59,980 nt of DNA, taken from NCBI GenBank assembly GCA_019115985.1, contig DXCN01000078.1, positions 1 to 59,980 of the forward strand, in the 5' to 3' direction. The notes beneath the pieces were generated by a model. The model was given only the letters and a program-made list of their open reading frames with translations, was not told where the DNA came from and did no database searches. The translations under genes and the position numbers were made by a program. The stretch comes from Candidatus Rothia avicola. Lineage in GTDB: Bacteria > Actinomycetota > Actinomycetes > Actinomycetales > Micrococcaceae. Of the stretch, positions 28,656 to 36,964 are shown piece after piece. Each line of letters begins with the position of its first letter. Position 1 is the stretch's first letter.

Positions 28656-28661
28656 TAGGAT
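28656..28661 (+). promoter_or_regulatory. -10 element of a probably leaderless gene
   Basis: TAGGAT at 28656-28661 has TTCGAC (28632-28637) 18 bp upstream and an ATG 7 nt downstream at 28669, with no ribosome site between. Confidence 0.4.
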
Positions 28662-28668
28662 TAGAACT

Positions 28669-28908
28669 ATGCCGCAGAAGTTAAACAGCCCCCAATTCGA
28701 AAGCCCAGCCGGTTCATCTGACCAAGAATTCACCTACATGGCCATCGGAATGGTGGCCGGCGCTGTACCCGGCATCATCCTTGGCCTCATCATCGCCATC
28801 TTCGTCGGGCACGCAGCCATGTGGGTCTCCATCACCGGCGGCATCGGCGTCGTCCTCGGGCTTGTCATCTCTCGGCTAGCCTACCGAAAAAAGAAAACCC
28901 GCAACTAA
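28669..28908 (+). CDS. Small membrane protein with two predicted helices
   Basis: A 79-residue protein. Residues about 24-45 (TYMAIGMVAGAVPGIILGLI begins there) and 50-72 are hydrophobic and Gly-rich, followed by a basic end, YRKKKTRN. No family is recognised. Its mRNA is probably leaderless, as the -10 element lies 7 nt before the ATG. It stands alone between the NlpC/P60 gene and tRNA-Arg. Confidence 0.65.
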   Translation: MPQKLNSPQFESPAGSSDQEFTYMAIGMVAGAVPGIILGLIIAIFVGHAAMWVSITGGIGVVLGLVISRLAYRKKKTRN

Positions 28909-28930
28909 CGTCCCCAGGCGGGCGCAAAAA

Positions 28931-29068
28931 AGAGGGTATGCCAGCGCTTCGCGCAGTATGGCATCAGCAAAGCTAGCTCTAAAACCGGCTAAATCCGGCC
29001 TGGGGGCCGTATTTTTAACGCCGGGCACAAAAAGAGAGGGTATGCCAGCGCTCCGCGCAGTATGGCAT
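28931..29068. repeat. Direct repeat of 34 bp next to tRNA-Arg
   Basis: AGAGGGTATGCCAGCGCT-(T/C)-CGCGCAGTATGGCAT occurs at 28931-28964 and again at 29035-29068, with one difference. The second copy forms the core of the hairpin at 29023-29087. The first lacks the right-hand complement. Confidence 0.8.
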
Positions 29069-29087
29069 ACCCTCTCTTTTTGTGCCC
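29023..29087 (-). terminator. 25-bp perfect hairpin overlapping the 3' end of tRNA-Arg
   Basis: Arms 29023-29047 and 29063-29087 pair perfectly over 25 bp, with a 15-nt loop that itself contains GCGC repeats. The right arm includes the last five bases of the tRNA (29083-29087). On the minus strand it could end tRNA transcription, but pairing with the acceptor strand is unusual. A pair of tRNA-derived att-like repeats is another possibility. Confidence 0.6.
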
Positions 29088-29155
29088 CCGAGACGATTCG
29101 AACGTCCGACACCCGCTTTAGGAGAGCGGTGCTCTATCCCCTGAGCTACGAGGGC
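29083..29155 (-). tRNA. tRNA-Arg (anticodon CCU)
   Basis: 73 nt on the minus strand. The acceptor stem GCCCTCG pairs with CGGGGGC (one G-T pair) and the discriminator is A. The D-arm is GCTC...GAGC, and the anticodon stem CCGCT/AGCGG has the loop CTCCTAA, giving anticodon CCT (reads AGG). The T-arm loop is TTCGAAT. CCA is not encoded. Confidence 0.93.
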
Positions 29156-29209
29156 GCAACCCCACCAGTTTACACCATGGAGCCTCCAACCTGCCCCGCC
29201 CGTCTACTA

Positions 29210-29268
29210 CCCCGGTTTTTATACAAATACCCCAGGTAAAAACTGGGGTATTTGTACTAAAACCGGGG
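29210..29268. repeat. Hairpin repeat L beside the DUF559 gene
   Basis: Arms 29210-29234 and 29244-29268 (25 nt each, two mismatches) with loop GGTAAAAAC. The left arm reads CCCCGGTTTTTATACAAATA then CCCCA. It lies 12 bp after the DUF559 stop codon on the minus strand. A related hairpin is at the other end of the gene (30265-30331). No T-run follows the stem. Confidence 0.8.
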
Positions 29269-29280
29269 GCCTTATTGCGG

Positions 29281-30213
29281 TCAGAGAGCTGGGCCCGGGC
29301 CTACCTTCGTGATCGTTTGCACTCCTTCGCCCTGCAACCTTTGAATGAGGGCGAAGGGGCGGTTAACCAGCTCGTCGTAGGTGGTGCGTACGATTCTCCA
29401 TCCGTCCGCTTCTAAATCTCTTTGCCGCTGGTATTCATAGGCACCGCGGTGCTCAGCTGCCCCATAGGTACCCTTGTACTTAACCATTCCGTCGACCTCG
29501 AGAATCAGCTTTAACCGGGGCCAGCAAAAATCGGGTCTATACCTGCGACCAGAAGAGGCCGTGAGCCACATCTGTAGGTTAACCGGCTCTAAGTTTGAAT
29601 CAGTCAAGACAAGATAGGCGATATTTTCTAGGGGAGAATCGAGCTGCGGTGTGAGGCAGCGGGCAACTCTGCGGGCTTTTTGGCGTCCTCTACCCTGCAC
29701 TGCATGCAACTGTTCGCTGAGGTGGCCGGGCAAACATAGATCACGCTTGAGAAAATCATTTGCGATGATGAGTGTTTCGTGAGCGGGCAGAGGGCGCACA
29801 CAACTTATGACTGTATCGGTAGGCGTCAGCACCTGGTAGATATCGAAATGTTGAGCTCGCTCGATAACACTAGCTGCTGTGACATGTAGCTTTACCTTGC
29901 GGTATTTCCCTCGGTCCTTCTGCAAGCTAGCCAGGTGGACGTATCTAGGTAGACGAGTCAGCGGAGCATTCCACATCAGAGCGGCCGATTCCCTGGTGAG
30001 AACGCTGGAGCTCTTCAAGGCTTTGCACTCGGCGATGTGGTGGGCGATGACCCAGCCTCTTTCATCAAGCTGCTGCTCAGTGCGGGGCTGAAGGTAGACG
30101 CCCCGTCTGAGCTTGATGAGCTCCTGCCGCTTGAGGGCTGAGTGGATATCCCGACTCGTCATTCCTGTCTTCATGAGTTCTGCTGTGGTGAGTATGTGCT
30201 GTGAGAGGTTCAT
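29281..30213 (-). CDS. DUF559 (Vsr-like) nuclease-fold protein with AbiEi-like N-terminus
   Basis: A 310-residue protein from ATG at 30213, preceded by GAAGGGG. Residues 1-60 resemble the winged-helix part of AbiEi-type antitoxin-like proteins (ILTTAELMKTGMTSRDIHSA, then LIKLRRGVYLQP). Residues about 185-305 match DUF559. They carry a PD-(D/E)xK-like core, Asp228 in YRPDFCWP, Glu239-x-Asp241 in ILEVDG, Lys245, and later RQRDLEADGWRIVR. This suggests a DNA-acting nuclease; activity is unproven. Such proteins are common, variable genes in actinobacteria. The gene stands between two related hairpins and next to a tRNA gene, as accessory DNA often does. A frame starting at 30285 would begin within the hairpin repeat and is not preferred. 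Confidence 0.75.
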   Translation of the reverse strand: MNLSQHILTTAELMKTGMTSRDIHSALKRQELIKLRRGVYLQPRTEQQLDERGWVIAHHIAECKALKSSSVLTRESAALMWNAPLTRLPRYVHLASLQKDRGKYRKVKLHVTAASVIERAQHFDIYQVLTPTDTVISCVRPLPAHETLIIANDFLKRDLCLPGHLSEQLHAVQGRGRQKARRVARCLTPQLDSPLENIAYLVLTDSNLEPVNLQMWLTASSGRRYRPDFCWPRLKLILEVDGMVKYKGTYGAAEHRGAYEYQRQRDLEADGWRIVRTTYDELVNRPFALIQRLQGEGVQTITKVGPGPAL

Positions 30214-30264
30214 ACCCCTTCTCACTACTACAGGATTTGTGCCATTTCCAGCAGGTTCTACAGT

Positions 30265-30331
30265 ACTACCCCGGTTTTTATACAACTACCCCCGTTTTTA
30301 TCTGGGGTATTTGCACAAAAACCGGGGTAGT
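30265..30331. repeat. Hairpin repeat R beside the DUF559 gene
   Basis: Arms 30265-30292 and 30304-30331 (28 nt, about three mismatches) share ACTACCCCGGTTTTTATACA with copy L at 29207-29226. On the minus strand the arm holds TATAAA (30282-30277), a possible -10 for the DUF559 gene. It also lies 21 bp beyond the stop of the next upstream gene. Confidence 0.8.
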
Positions 30332-30352
30332 AGCGTCCGGAGCTTGTTCCTA

Positions 30353-31060
30353 CTAGTTCTGCCCGGGCAGCTCTCCACGGGCGAAGGCGTCCATCTTGCT
30401 TCTGACTAATCGCAGCGCCAGGTAACCCAGCTGCACCAGGCAGAGCACGAACAGGGCCCAGCGGGCCGTCATGAGAAAAGAAGCAAGCGCGGTAGCGCCG
30501 CCCAGCGGGTCGGCTAGGGCTGAATCAACGGCAAAACCACCGGCAATGAATACAAAAGCGTAGGCCACCGGCAGGGTCAGCATCAGCCAGCCCACCAGCA
30601 GTTCAAACTTGGAGGCTCGCACCATATTCCACCAGGTGAAAGCAAAAATTAGGGGCAGAATGAGCCCCGTTGAACGGTGGAGCACCTGGTAGGCCTGCAA
30701 ACCCTCTACGCCCAGGCCCGCCGCTACAGTCTGCAGGTGCTGGGCATCGAAACGCAGCATGAGTTCCGGGGCGGTAGCACTGGCAGCCGCCGACACTCCC
30801 GGCAGCAGCATGAGGTAGTAGTAGAGCAAAAACAGCACCGTCACGACAAAGGCAACGCCCAAGAAAATATATGAACTCCCGCCCTTTTCCGGCTCGGCGG
30901 CGAGCTCTGCCCGGCTGTAGTCGGTAACGATGCGCGGCCCTGCCCCTTGTCCGCGTGGGGGCGCGGACGTCCGTCCCGCTTGAGCTGCGGACGGCGCGGG
31001 GGAGTGTGCTTGCGTGTTTTCGCCGTAGAGACGTTTCTTCTGACCTTTTGAAAGACCCAT
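30353..31060 (-). CDS. Membrane protein of unknown function
   Basis: A 235-residue protein. The first 60 residues are hydrophilic, with Lys/Arg at the start (GLSKGQKKRLYGEN) and a Pro/Ala-rich stretch. About four hydrophobic segments follow, at 66-88, 127-147, 155-175 and 190-215. No family is recognised. It is divergent from pcrA. Confidence 0.65.
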   Translation of the reverse strand: MGLSKGQKKRLYGENTQAHSPAPSAAQAGRTSAPPRGQGAGPRIVTDYSRAELAAEPEKGGSSYIFLGVAFVVTVLFLLYYYLMLLPGVSAAASATAPELMLRFDAQHLQTVAAGLGVEGLQAYQVLHRSTGLILPLIFAFTWWNMVRASKFELLVGWLMLTLPVAYAFVFIAGGFAVDSALADPLGGATALASFLMTARWALFVLCLVQLGYLALRLVRSKMDAFARGELPGQN

Positions 31061-31154
31061 GCTGTCTATCTTATCTGTCAGCTCAATCGGGTGTGGGCTG
31101 TGGCCCTCTCGCCTAAAATGGGGAGTTGACGGTTGATCTTTGGAGGGTTCTTCT

Positions 31155-33854
31155 ATGTTTGATGACGACGACTTTATGCCTGCGCCCGCCCCGCTGCGCT
31201 CTGCTGCGCCTGAGGGGGAGCCTTTCCTTGAGGAGCCTCCTTTCGACCCCTTCTACGATGCGGCCCCTCCAGCCGATGATTTTGTGCCCCCTGCCTACCA
31301 GGTGGGCGGGTTTATGCCTGATGTTGAGGACGCCCGCCCCGCCCCCAGCGTCAACCCCGAGACGCTGGTGGCAGGGCTGAATGAGCATCAGGCTGAAGCG
31401 GTGAAGCATGCGGGCAGTCCGCTGCTGATTGTGGCGGGTGCCGGGTCAGGCAAGACCCGCGTTCTGACCCACCGCATTGCCTATCTGCTGGCGACGGGTC
31501 GTGCCCACCAGGGGCAGATTCTGGCGATTACCTTCACCAATAAAGCCGCAGCCGAGATGCGGGAGCGCATTACAGCCCTGGTGGGGCCGCGGGCCCAGAG
31601 CATGTGGATTTCGACCTTCCACTCTTTCTGCGTGCGGGTGCTGCGACGCGAGGCTAAAGCCCTGGGGCTCAAATCGACCTTCTCCATCTACGACTCGGCT
31701 GATTCCCAGCGCCTGCTGACACTCATCATCAAGCAGATGAACCTTGATACCAAGAAGTTCACCGCCAAGGTGGTGGGCAACCGTATTTCTAACCTCAAGA
31801 ACGAGCTGGTCAGCGCCAAACAGTTCGCAGCCGAAACCAGCCCCACAGACCCATGGGAAGGCGTGATTTCGAAGGTCTACACGGCCTACACTGAGCGCTT
31901 GCGGGCAGCTAACTCCCTCGACTTCGACGACCTCATCTTCGAGACCGTTAACCTTCTGAAGAACCACCCGCAGGTGGCCGAGTATTACCGCCGTCGTTTC
32001 CGCCATATCCTGGTTGACGAATACCAGGACACTAACCACGCCCAGTACCAGCTGGTGCGGCAGCTGGTGGGGGGTGCGGCGTCCTTGCGCCCTGAGACCG
32101 GTCCCGCCGATAACGGCCCCTACCCCGACGCCTACCCACCTGCTGAGCTGACGGTGGTGGGTGACTCTGACCAGTCCATCTATGCCTTCCGCGGGGCTGA
32201 TATTCGCAATATCACCGACTTTGAGCAAGACTACCCGACGGCCCACACAATTCTGCTGGAGCAGAACTACCGTTCCACCCAGAATATCCTCTCGGCGGCG
32301 AATGCCGTGATTGAGCGCAACAAGGGCCGCCGCCCCAAGAAGCTCTGGACGGCCAGCGGCGACGGTGCAAAAATCACCGGCTATGTGGCAGAGTCCGAGC
32401 ACGCTGAGGCCCGCTACATCGCCCAGGAAATTGACCGCCTGCGCGATGAGCACGGCACCGCCCCCGGCGACGTGGCGATTTTCTACCGAACCAACGCCCA
32501 GTCCCGCGCGCTCGAAGAAATGCTCATGCGCGTGGGTCTGCCCTACCGCGTGGTCGGCGGTACCCGCTTCTACGAGCGCAAGGAAATTAAGGACGCCCTG
32601 GCCTACCTGCGCGTGCTGGTGAACCCCGATGACGACATCAACGTGCGCCGCGTACTCAACGAGCCTAAGCGGGGTATTGGTGCTAAGTCTGAGAGCGTGG
32701 TGGCCGACCACGCCCGCGCTACCGGTATCTCCTTCATGGCTGCCCTGCGTCAGGGCAGTGAGGTGCCCGGTCTGGGCGCTGCTGCCGTGAAAAAGATGGC
32801 AGCTTTTGCCCAGATGATTGACGATTTGGCCCAGCTCGCTGCCACCGAGTCAGCAGCTAGCTGCCTCGAAGCCGTGCTGGAGCAGACCGGCTACCTGGCA
32901 GCCCTGCGTGAATCCAAGGATATTCAGGACGAATCCCGCGTCGAGAACCTCTCCGAGCTGGTGGACGCTGTGCGCGAGTTCGAAATCGACAACGCAGGCG
33001 CCACCCTGGAGGACTTCCTCGAACACGTCGCCCTGGTGGCTGATGCCGACCAGATTCCTAACAAGCCCAAGGCCGAGCAGGAGGGCGGGCCGTCCGCCGC
33101 CCAGATTGCTGCTGAGGTGGCAGAAGCCCGCTCCCAGGGTGTCATTACCCTCATGACCCTGCACACCGCTAAGGGCCTAGAATTCCCCGTGGTTTTCTTG
33201 ACCGGTATGGAGCACGGCCTCTTCCCCCACCAGCGGGCCCTCACTGACGATTCAGAGATGAGCGAAGAGCGCCGCCTGGCCTACGTGGGCCTGACCCGCG
33301 CCATGGAACGCCTCTACCTCACCCGTGCTGAGAACCGCTCCATGTGGGGCCAGAGCCAGTTCAACCCGCCTTCGCCCTTCCTCGAAGAGATCCCCGAAGA
33401 GCTTATTGACTGGAAGCGCACCGGCTCATCCTTTGGCGGCTACTCCGGTAGCGGCTACGGGGGCGCTTACGCGGGCGGACGCGGCGGCTGGGCAGGCAAC
33501 CGCGGCGTCAGCTCTGTGAGCGGGTACGGTTCTTCGTACGGGTCCTCCACCTACTCCAGCCGCTTTGACGAACCGGCCGAGCGGCGGCGTCCTGCCGAAC
33601 CGTCCACCAGCGAAGTCAACGGGTCTTCCACCTACGGACTCAAGGCAGCAGCCCGGCAGGTTTCCCGCGTGCAACAGAACAAGGAAATTCCGGCGCTCGC
33701 GGTCGGCGACCGTGTTGAGCACACCAGCTTTGGTGAGGGCCGCGTGACCGCGGTTGAAGGGGCCGGCGATAAAACCGTTGCCAAGGTGCGCTTCGCCACA
33801 GAAGAGAAACGACTCCTGCTGCGCTACGCGCCGCTGACTAAAAAGACCGACTAA
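31155..33854 (+). CDS. pcrA: ATP-dependent DNA helicase PcrA/UvrD
   Basis: An 899-residue superfamily 1A 3'-5' helicase for nucleotide excision repair and replication restart. Visible motifs are Walker A AGAGSGKTRVLTHRIAYLL with Lys100, motif II VDEYQDTNHAQY, GDSDQSIYAFRGAD, EQNYRST, LMTLHTAKGLEFPVVFLTG and VGLTRAMERLYLTRAENR. A Gly/Ser/Tyr-rich linker and a Tudor-like domain (GDRVEHTSFGEGRVTAVEG) end it, as in PcrA. ATG at 31155 is chosen because GGAGGG (31142-31147) is 7 nt before it; TTG at 31140 would contain that site. The first 75 residues are an acidic extension. Confidence 0.95.
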   Translation: MFDDDDFMPAPAPLRSAAPEGEPFLEEPPFDPFYDAAPPADDFVPPAYQVGGFMPDVEDARPAPSVNPETLVAGLNEHQAEAVKHAGSPLLIVAGAGSGKTRVLTHRIAYLLATGRAHQGQILAITFTNKAAAEMRERITALVGPRAQSMWISTFHSFCVRVLRREAKALGLKSTFSIYDSADSQRLLTLIIKQMNLDTKKFTAKVVGNRISNLKNELVSAKQFAAETSPTDPWEGVISKVYTAYTERLRAANSLDFDDLIFETVNLLKNHPQVAEYYRRRFRHILVDEYQDTNHAQYQLVRQLVGGAASLRPETGPADNGPYPDAYPPAELTVVGDSDQSIYAFRGADIRNITDFEQDYPTAHTILLEQNYRSTQNILSAANAVIERNKGRRPKKLWTASGDGAKITGYVAESEHAEARYIAQEIDRLRDEHGTAPGDVAIFYRTNAQSRALEEMLMRVGLPYRVVGGTRFYERKEIKDALAYLRVLVNPDDDINVRRVLNEPKRGIGAKSESVVADHARATGISFMAALRQGSEVPGLGAAAVKKMAAFAQMIDDLAQLAATESAASCLEAVLEQTGYLAALRESKDIQDESRVENLSELVDAVREFEIDNAGATLEDFLEHVALVADADQIPNKPKAEQEGGPSAAQIAAEVAEARSQGVITLMTLHTAKGLEFPVVFLTGMEHGLFPHQRALTDDSEMSEERRLAYVGLTRAMERLYLTRAENRSMWGQSQFNPPSPFLEEIPEELIDWKRTGSSFGGYSGSGYGGAYAGGRGGWAGNRGVSSVSGYGSSYGSSTYSSRFDEPAERRRPAEPSTSEVNGSSTYGLKAAARQVSRVQQNKEIPALAVGDRVEHTSFGEGRVTAVEGAGDKTVAKVRFATEEKRLLLRYAPLTKKTD

Positions 33855-33861
33855 GATATAA

Positions 33862-33896
33862 GAAGCCCGGTACCGCCCGTGGTGCCGGGTTCTTTT
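33862..33896 (+). terminator. Terminator after pcrA
   Basis: GAAGCCCGGTACC (33862-33874) pairs with GGTGCCGGGTTCT (33881-33893), with G-T pairs and a loop GCCCGT, followed by TTTTC. Confidence 0.8.
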
Positions 33897-33921
33897 CTGC
33901 CCGATTCGCTCAAGGACGACC

Positions 33922-34530
33922 ATGGATCACGATTCTAACCTTCCGTCTATCGCCGAAGAATTTGTGGAGGCAATGGATGAGGTGACCGATACCCGCGTGC
34001 AGCTTCAGGAGATTTCTGATCTCTTCCTCTTTCGTATTGAAATTGACCCCTCGACCGATGCTGCCCGCCGCATTGAGAAGGTGCTGGGCGCTGCCCTTCC
34101 CACTACTCGCGGTCAGGTAACGGGCGATGCGACTGCCCTGCACCTGCTCTACGGCACCCGCCAGGTTGTGGCCTGTCTCTACGTTGAAGAGGGCGTGTAC
34201 CTGGTGGTGACCAGGGTGGATGCCGTAAAGCTGGGGCGCGCGCTCACCGCGGCCCTGGGACGTGACGAGGGGCTGGTCCTTGATGTTTCGGTCAACCGCA
34301 CCGTGTTGAACCTGAGCGGGGTCGCCGCAGCGGACGTCATCGACGAGGTCGTACACTTTGACTTCCCGCCGGACTTCTTCGACCCGGGCAAGGCCCTGTC
34401 CTGCACCGTGGCTGAGGCCCGTATTATGCTCTGGCGCATTGATGAGCTGGAGTACCTGATGGTGCCCCGCGCCTCCGATACCGCCCCCTTCCTGGTCAAT
34501 ATTCTGGACGCCTGCGAGAAGGTCAAATAG
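33922..34530 (+). CDS. Sarcosine oxidase gamma subunit-like protein (SoxG/GcvT-like fold)
   Basis: A 202-residue protein. The C-terminal half resembles SoxG: VNRTVLNLSGVAAADVIDEV, then DFPPDFFDPGKALSCTVAEARIMLWR and FLVNILDAC. SoxG belongs to the folate-binding GcvT/YgfZ-like fold and is normally a subunit of heterotetrameric sarcosine oxidase. No soxA, soxB or soxD is nearby, so this orphan may serve a different partner. The N-terminal 40 residues are acidic and predicted helical. It lies between pcrA and sucC with its own spacing. The identification is moderate. Confidence 0.6.
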   Translation: MDHDSNLPSIAEEFVEAMDEVTDTRVQLQEISDLFLFRIEIDPSTDAARRIEKVLGAALPTTRGQVTGDATALHLLYGTRQVVACLYVEEGVYLVVTRVDAVKLGRALTAALGRDEGLVLDVSVNRTVLNLSGVAAADVIDEVVHFDFPPDFFDPGKALSCTVAEARIMLWRIDELEYLMVPRASDTAPFLVNILDACEKVK

Positions 34531-34739
34531 GTTCGGCAGGGGAGTGCCGGTCATAACTGACAGGTTTGTTTCGTTCAAAGGGAAATAAGTTCGCACCCCT
34601 ATAGGCAAGTACGCTAAAGTTTCTTTGTGGAGAAGCTTTGTGTGCTCTAGCTCTCGCAATGGGGCGGGCACCGAACTTCGTACCTGTAAACGCCGGGAGC
34701 ACCGCTTTCTGGCATGACTTCGACGAAGAAGGAATCCCT

Positions 34740-35906
34740 GTGGACCTGTTTGAATACCAGGCACGCGATCTCTTTGAGAAGCACGGCGTCCCCGTGCTCC
34801 AGGGCATCGTAGCTACCACCCCCGAAGAAGCAAAGGCAGCAGCTGAGAAGATCGGTGGCGTCACCGTAGTCAAGGCCCAGGTTAAGGTGGGCGGACGCGG
34901 TAAGGCCGGTGGCGTGAAAGTCGCCAAGACCGCTGATGAGGCTTACGAGTACGCCCAGCAGATTCTGGGTATGGACATCAAGGGCCATACCGTCCACCGC
35001 GTGATGATTGCCCAGGGCGCAGACATTGCTGAAGAGTACTACTTCTCCATGCTGCTTGACCGCGCTAACCGCTCCTACCTGGCCATGTGCTCCATTGAAG
35101 GCGGCATGGACATTGAGACCCTGGCTGCCGAGCGCCCTGAAGCCCTGGCCAAGGTTGAGGTCAACCCCATGGACGGCATCACCGCCGAAAAGGCTGCCGA
35201 GATTGTTAAGGCCGCTGGCTTCGCTGAGGACGTACGCGAGGACGTCGCCGCCGTGCTGGTCAAGCTGGGCGAGGTCTACAAGAAGGAAGATGCCACCCTG
35301 GTTGAGGTCAACCCGCTGGTTAAGACCGGCGACGGCAAAATCCTGGCCCTGGACGGCAAGGTCTCCCTCGACGATAACGCTGAGTTCCGCCAGCCCGAGC
35401 ATGAGGCCCTGGTCGATAAGTCAGCCGAGAACCCCCTCGAAGCTAAGGCCAAGGAAAACGACCTTAACTACGTCAAGCTCGACGGTGAAGTTGGCATCAT
35501 CGGTAACGGTGCAGGCCTGGTCATGTCTACCCTCGACGTCGTTGCCTACGCTGGCGAAAACCACGGCAACGTCAAGCCCGCTAACTTCCTCGACATTGGT
35601 GGCGGTGCCTCCGCTGAGGTGATGGCAGCTGGCCTCGACATCATCCTCAACGATGAGCAGGTCAAGTCTGTTTTCGTCAACGTCTTCGGTGGCATCACCT
35701 CCTGCGACGCTGTAGCTAACGGCATCGTCAAGGCCCTGGAAATCCTGGGTGATAAGGCAACCAAGCCCCTGGTCGTCCGCCTGGACGGTAACAACGTTGA
35801 TGAGGGCCGCCGTATTCTCTCTGAGGCTAACCACCCGCTGGTTCACCAGGCAGAGACCATGGACTCCGGCGCAGACAAGGCAGCCGAGCTGGCCCACACC
35901 GCATAA
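34740..35906 (+). CDS. sucC: Succinate-CoA ligase, beta subunit
   Basis: A 388-residue ATP-grasp subunit of succinyl-CoA synthetase of the citric acid cycle. The N-terminus [19 protein letters not shown] and the nucleotide-binding [20 protein letters not shown] are diagnostic. GTG at 34740 is chosen from family N-termini and the GAAGGAA upstream; an open frame reaches 34638. The active loop GIVKAL and [20 protein letters not shown] region (written [14 protein letters not shown] here) complete the enzyme. sucD follows after 33 nt. Confidence 0.95.
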   Translation: MDLFEYQARDLFEKHGVPVLQGIVATTPEEAKAAAEKIGGVTVVKAQVKVGGRGKAGGVKVAKTADEAYEYAQQILGMDIKGHTVHRVMIAQGADIAEEYYFSMLLDRANRSYLAMCSIEGGMDIETLAAERPEALAKVEVNPMDGITAEKAAEIVKAAGFAEDVREDVAAVLVKLGEVYKKEDATLVEVNPLVKTGDGKILALDGKVSLDDNAEFRQPEHEALVDKSAENPLEAKAKENDLNYVKLDGEVGIIGNGAGLVMSTLDVVAYAGENHGNVKPANFLDIGGGASAEVMAAGLDIILNDEQVKSVFVNVFGGITSCDAVANGIVKALEILGDKATKPLVVRLDGNNVDEGRRILSEANHPLVHQAETMDSGADKAAELAHTA

Positions 35907-35939
35907 ATCACCGCTGATTATTACTAGAAGGTTTTTACA

Positions 35940-36860
35940 ATGTCTATCTTTTTGAACAAGGACTCCAAGGTCATCGTTCAGGGCATCACCGGCGGTGAAG
36001 GTACCAAGCACACCGCCCGCATGCTCGCCGCAGGCACCCAGATCGTGGGCGGCGTGAACGCCCGCAAGGCTGGCACCACCGTTTCCCACAAGGACGCAGC
36101 TGGCAACGATGTTGAGCTGAACGTCTACGGCTCCGTTGCTGAAGCCGTCAAGGAGACCGGCGCGGACGTCTCTATCGTTTTCGTTCCCCCGGCCTTCACC
36201 AAGGATGCCGTGATTGAAGCTATCGACGCTGAGGTTCCCCTGGTTGTCGTTATTACCGAGGGTGTGCCCGTAGGCGATACCGCTGAGTTCTGGGCCTACG
36301 CCAAGAGTAAGGTCGGCGCTGATGGCAAGCAGATTACCCGCATTATCGGTCCCAACTGCCCCGGCATCATCACTCCCGGTGAGTCCCTGGTCGGTATTAC
36401 CCCCGCCAACATCACCGGTAAGGGCAAGATTGGTCTGGTCTCTAAGTCAGGTACCCTGACCTACCAGATGATGTTCGAGCTGCGCGATATCGGTTTCACC
36501 ACCGCTATCGGCATCGGTGGTGACCCTATCATCGGTACCACCCATATCGATGCCCTCGAAGCCTTCGAGGCTGACCCCGAAACCGAAGCTATCGTTATGA
36601 TCGGTGAGATCGGTGGTGACGCTGAGGAGCGCGCTGCTGAGTTCATCAAGGCTAACGTCACTAAGCCCGTTGTTGGCTACGTGGCAGGCTTCACCGCTCC
36701 CGAGGGTAAGACCATGGGCCACGCGGGTGCGATTGTCTCCGGTTCATCTGGCACCGCCCAGGCGAAGAAGGAAGCCCTGGAAGCCGCTGGTGTGAAGGTG
36801 GGTAAGACACCCTCAGAGGCTGCTCAGCTCATGCGCGAGATTTTTGCCTCTAAGGGGTAG
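35940..36860 (+). CDS. sucD: Succinate-CoA ligase, alpha subunit
   Basis: A 306-residue CoA-binding subunit. The N-terminal Rossmann part has [20 protein letters not shown]. The phosphorylated histidine lies in [40 protein letters not shown] matches the family. It forms the enzyme with SucC and interconverts succinyl-CoA and succinate with nucleotide triphosphate formation. ATG at 35940 follows AGAAGG. A strong terminator follows. Confidence 0.96.
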   Translation: MSIFLNKDSKVIVQGITGGEGTKHTARMLAAGTQIVGGVNARKAGTTVSHKDAAGNDVELNVYGSVAEAVKETGADVSIVFVPPAFTKDAVIEAIDAEVPLVVVITEGVPVGDTAEFWAYAKSKVGADGKQITRIIGPNCPGIITPGESLVGITPANITGKGKIGLVSKSGTLTYQMMFELRDIGFTTAIGIGGDPIIGTTHIDALEAFEADPETEAIVMIGEIGGDAEERAAEFIKANVTKPVVGYVAGFTAPEGKTMGHAGAIVSGSSGTAQAKKEALEAAGVKVGKTPSEAAQLMREIFASKG

Positions 36861-36905
36861 GGAGCTACTGCCTGTAGCTCTTGGCTATTGAGAAAATTTA
36901 CTCTG

Positions 36906-36945
36906 AGGTGAAGGGCCCGAGATGCAGATCTCGGGCCCTTCACCT
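36906..36945. terminator. Bidirectional terminator between sucD and the VIT1 gene
   Basis: An 18-bp perfect stem, 36906-36923 with 36928-36945, has loop GCAG and lies between convergent genes. Confidence 0.85.
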
Positions 36946-36964
36946 TGCCGTGAGAACTTGCCGG

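Noticed and set aside
28958..29239. 93-residue plus frame over the tRNA
   Set aside because: It covers tRNA-Arg and the hairpins on the opposite strand; no ribosome site.
30113..30409. 98-residue plus frame crossing hairpin R with YNYPRF and YLHKNRG segments
   Set aside because: The protein-like segments come from translation of the two hairpin arms (each arm reads as similar peptides), not from a gene.
31446..32711. 421-residue minus-strand frame within pcrA
   Set aside because: Antisense to conserved helicase motifs, no ribosome site and a composition typical of reverse-strand shadows.
34531..34739. Possible promoter of sucCD (TATAGG and nearby hexamers)
   Set aside because: No convincing -35/-10 pair with correct spacing; left unannotated.
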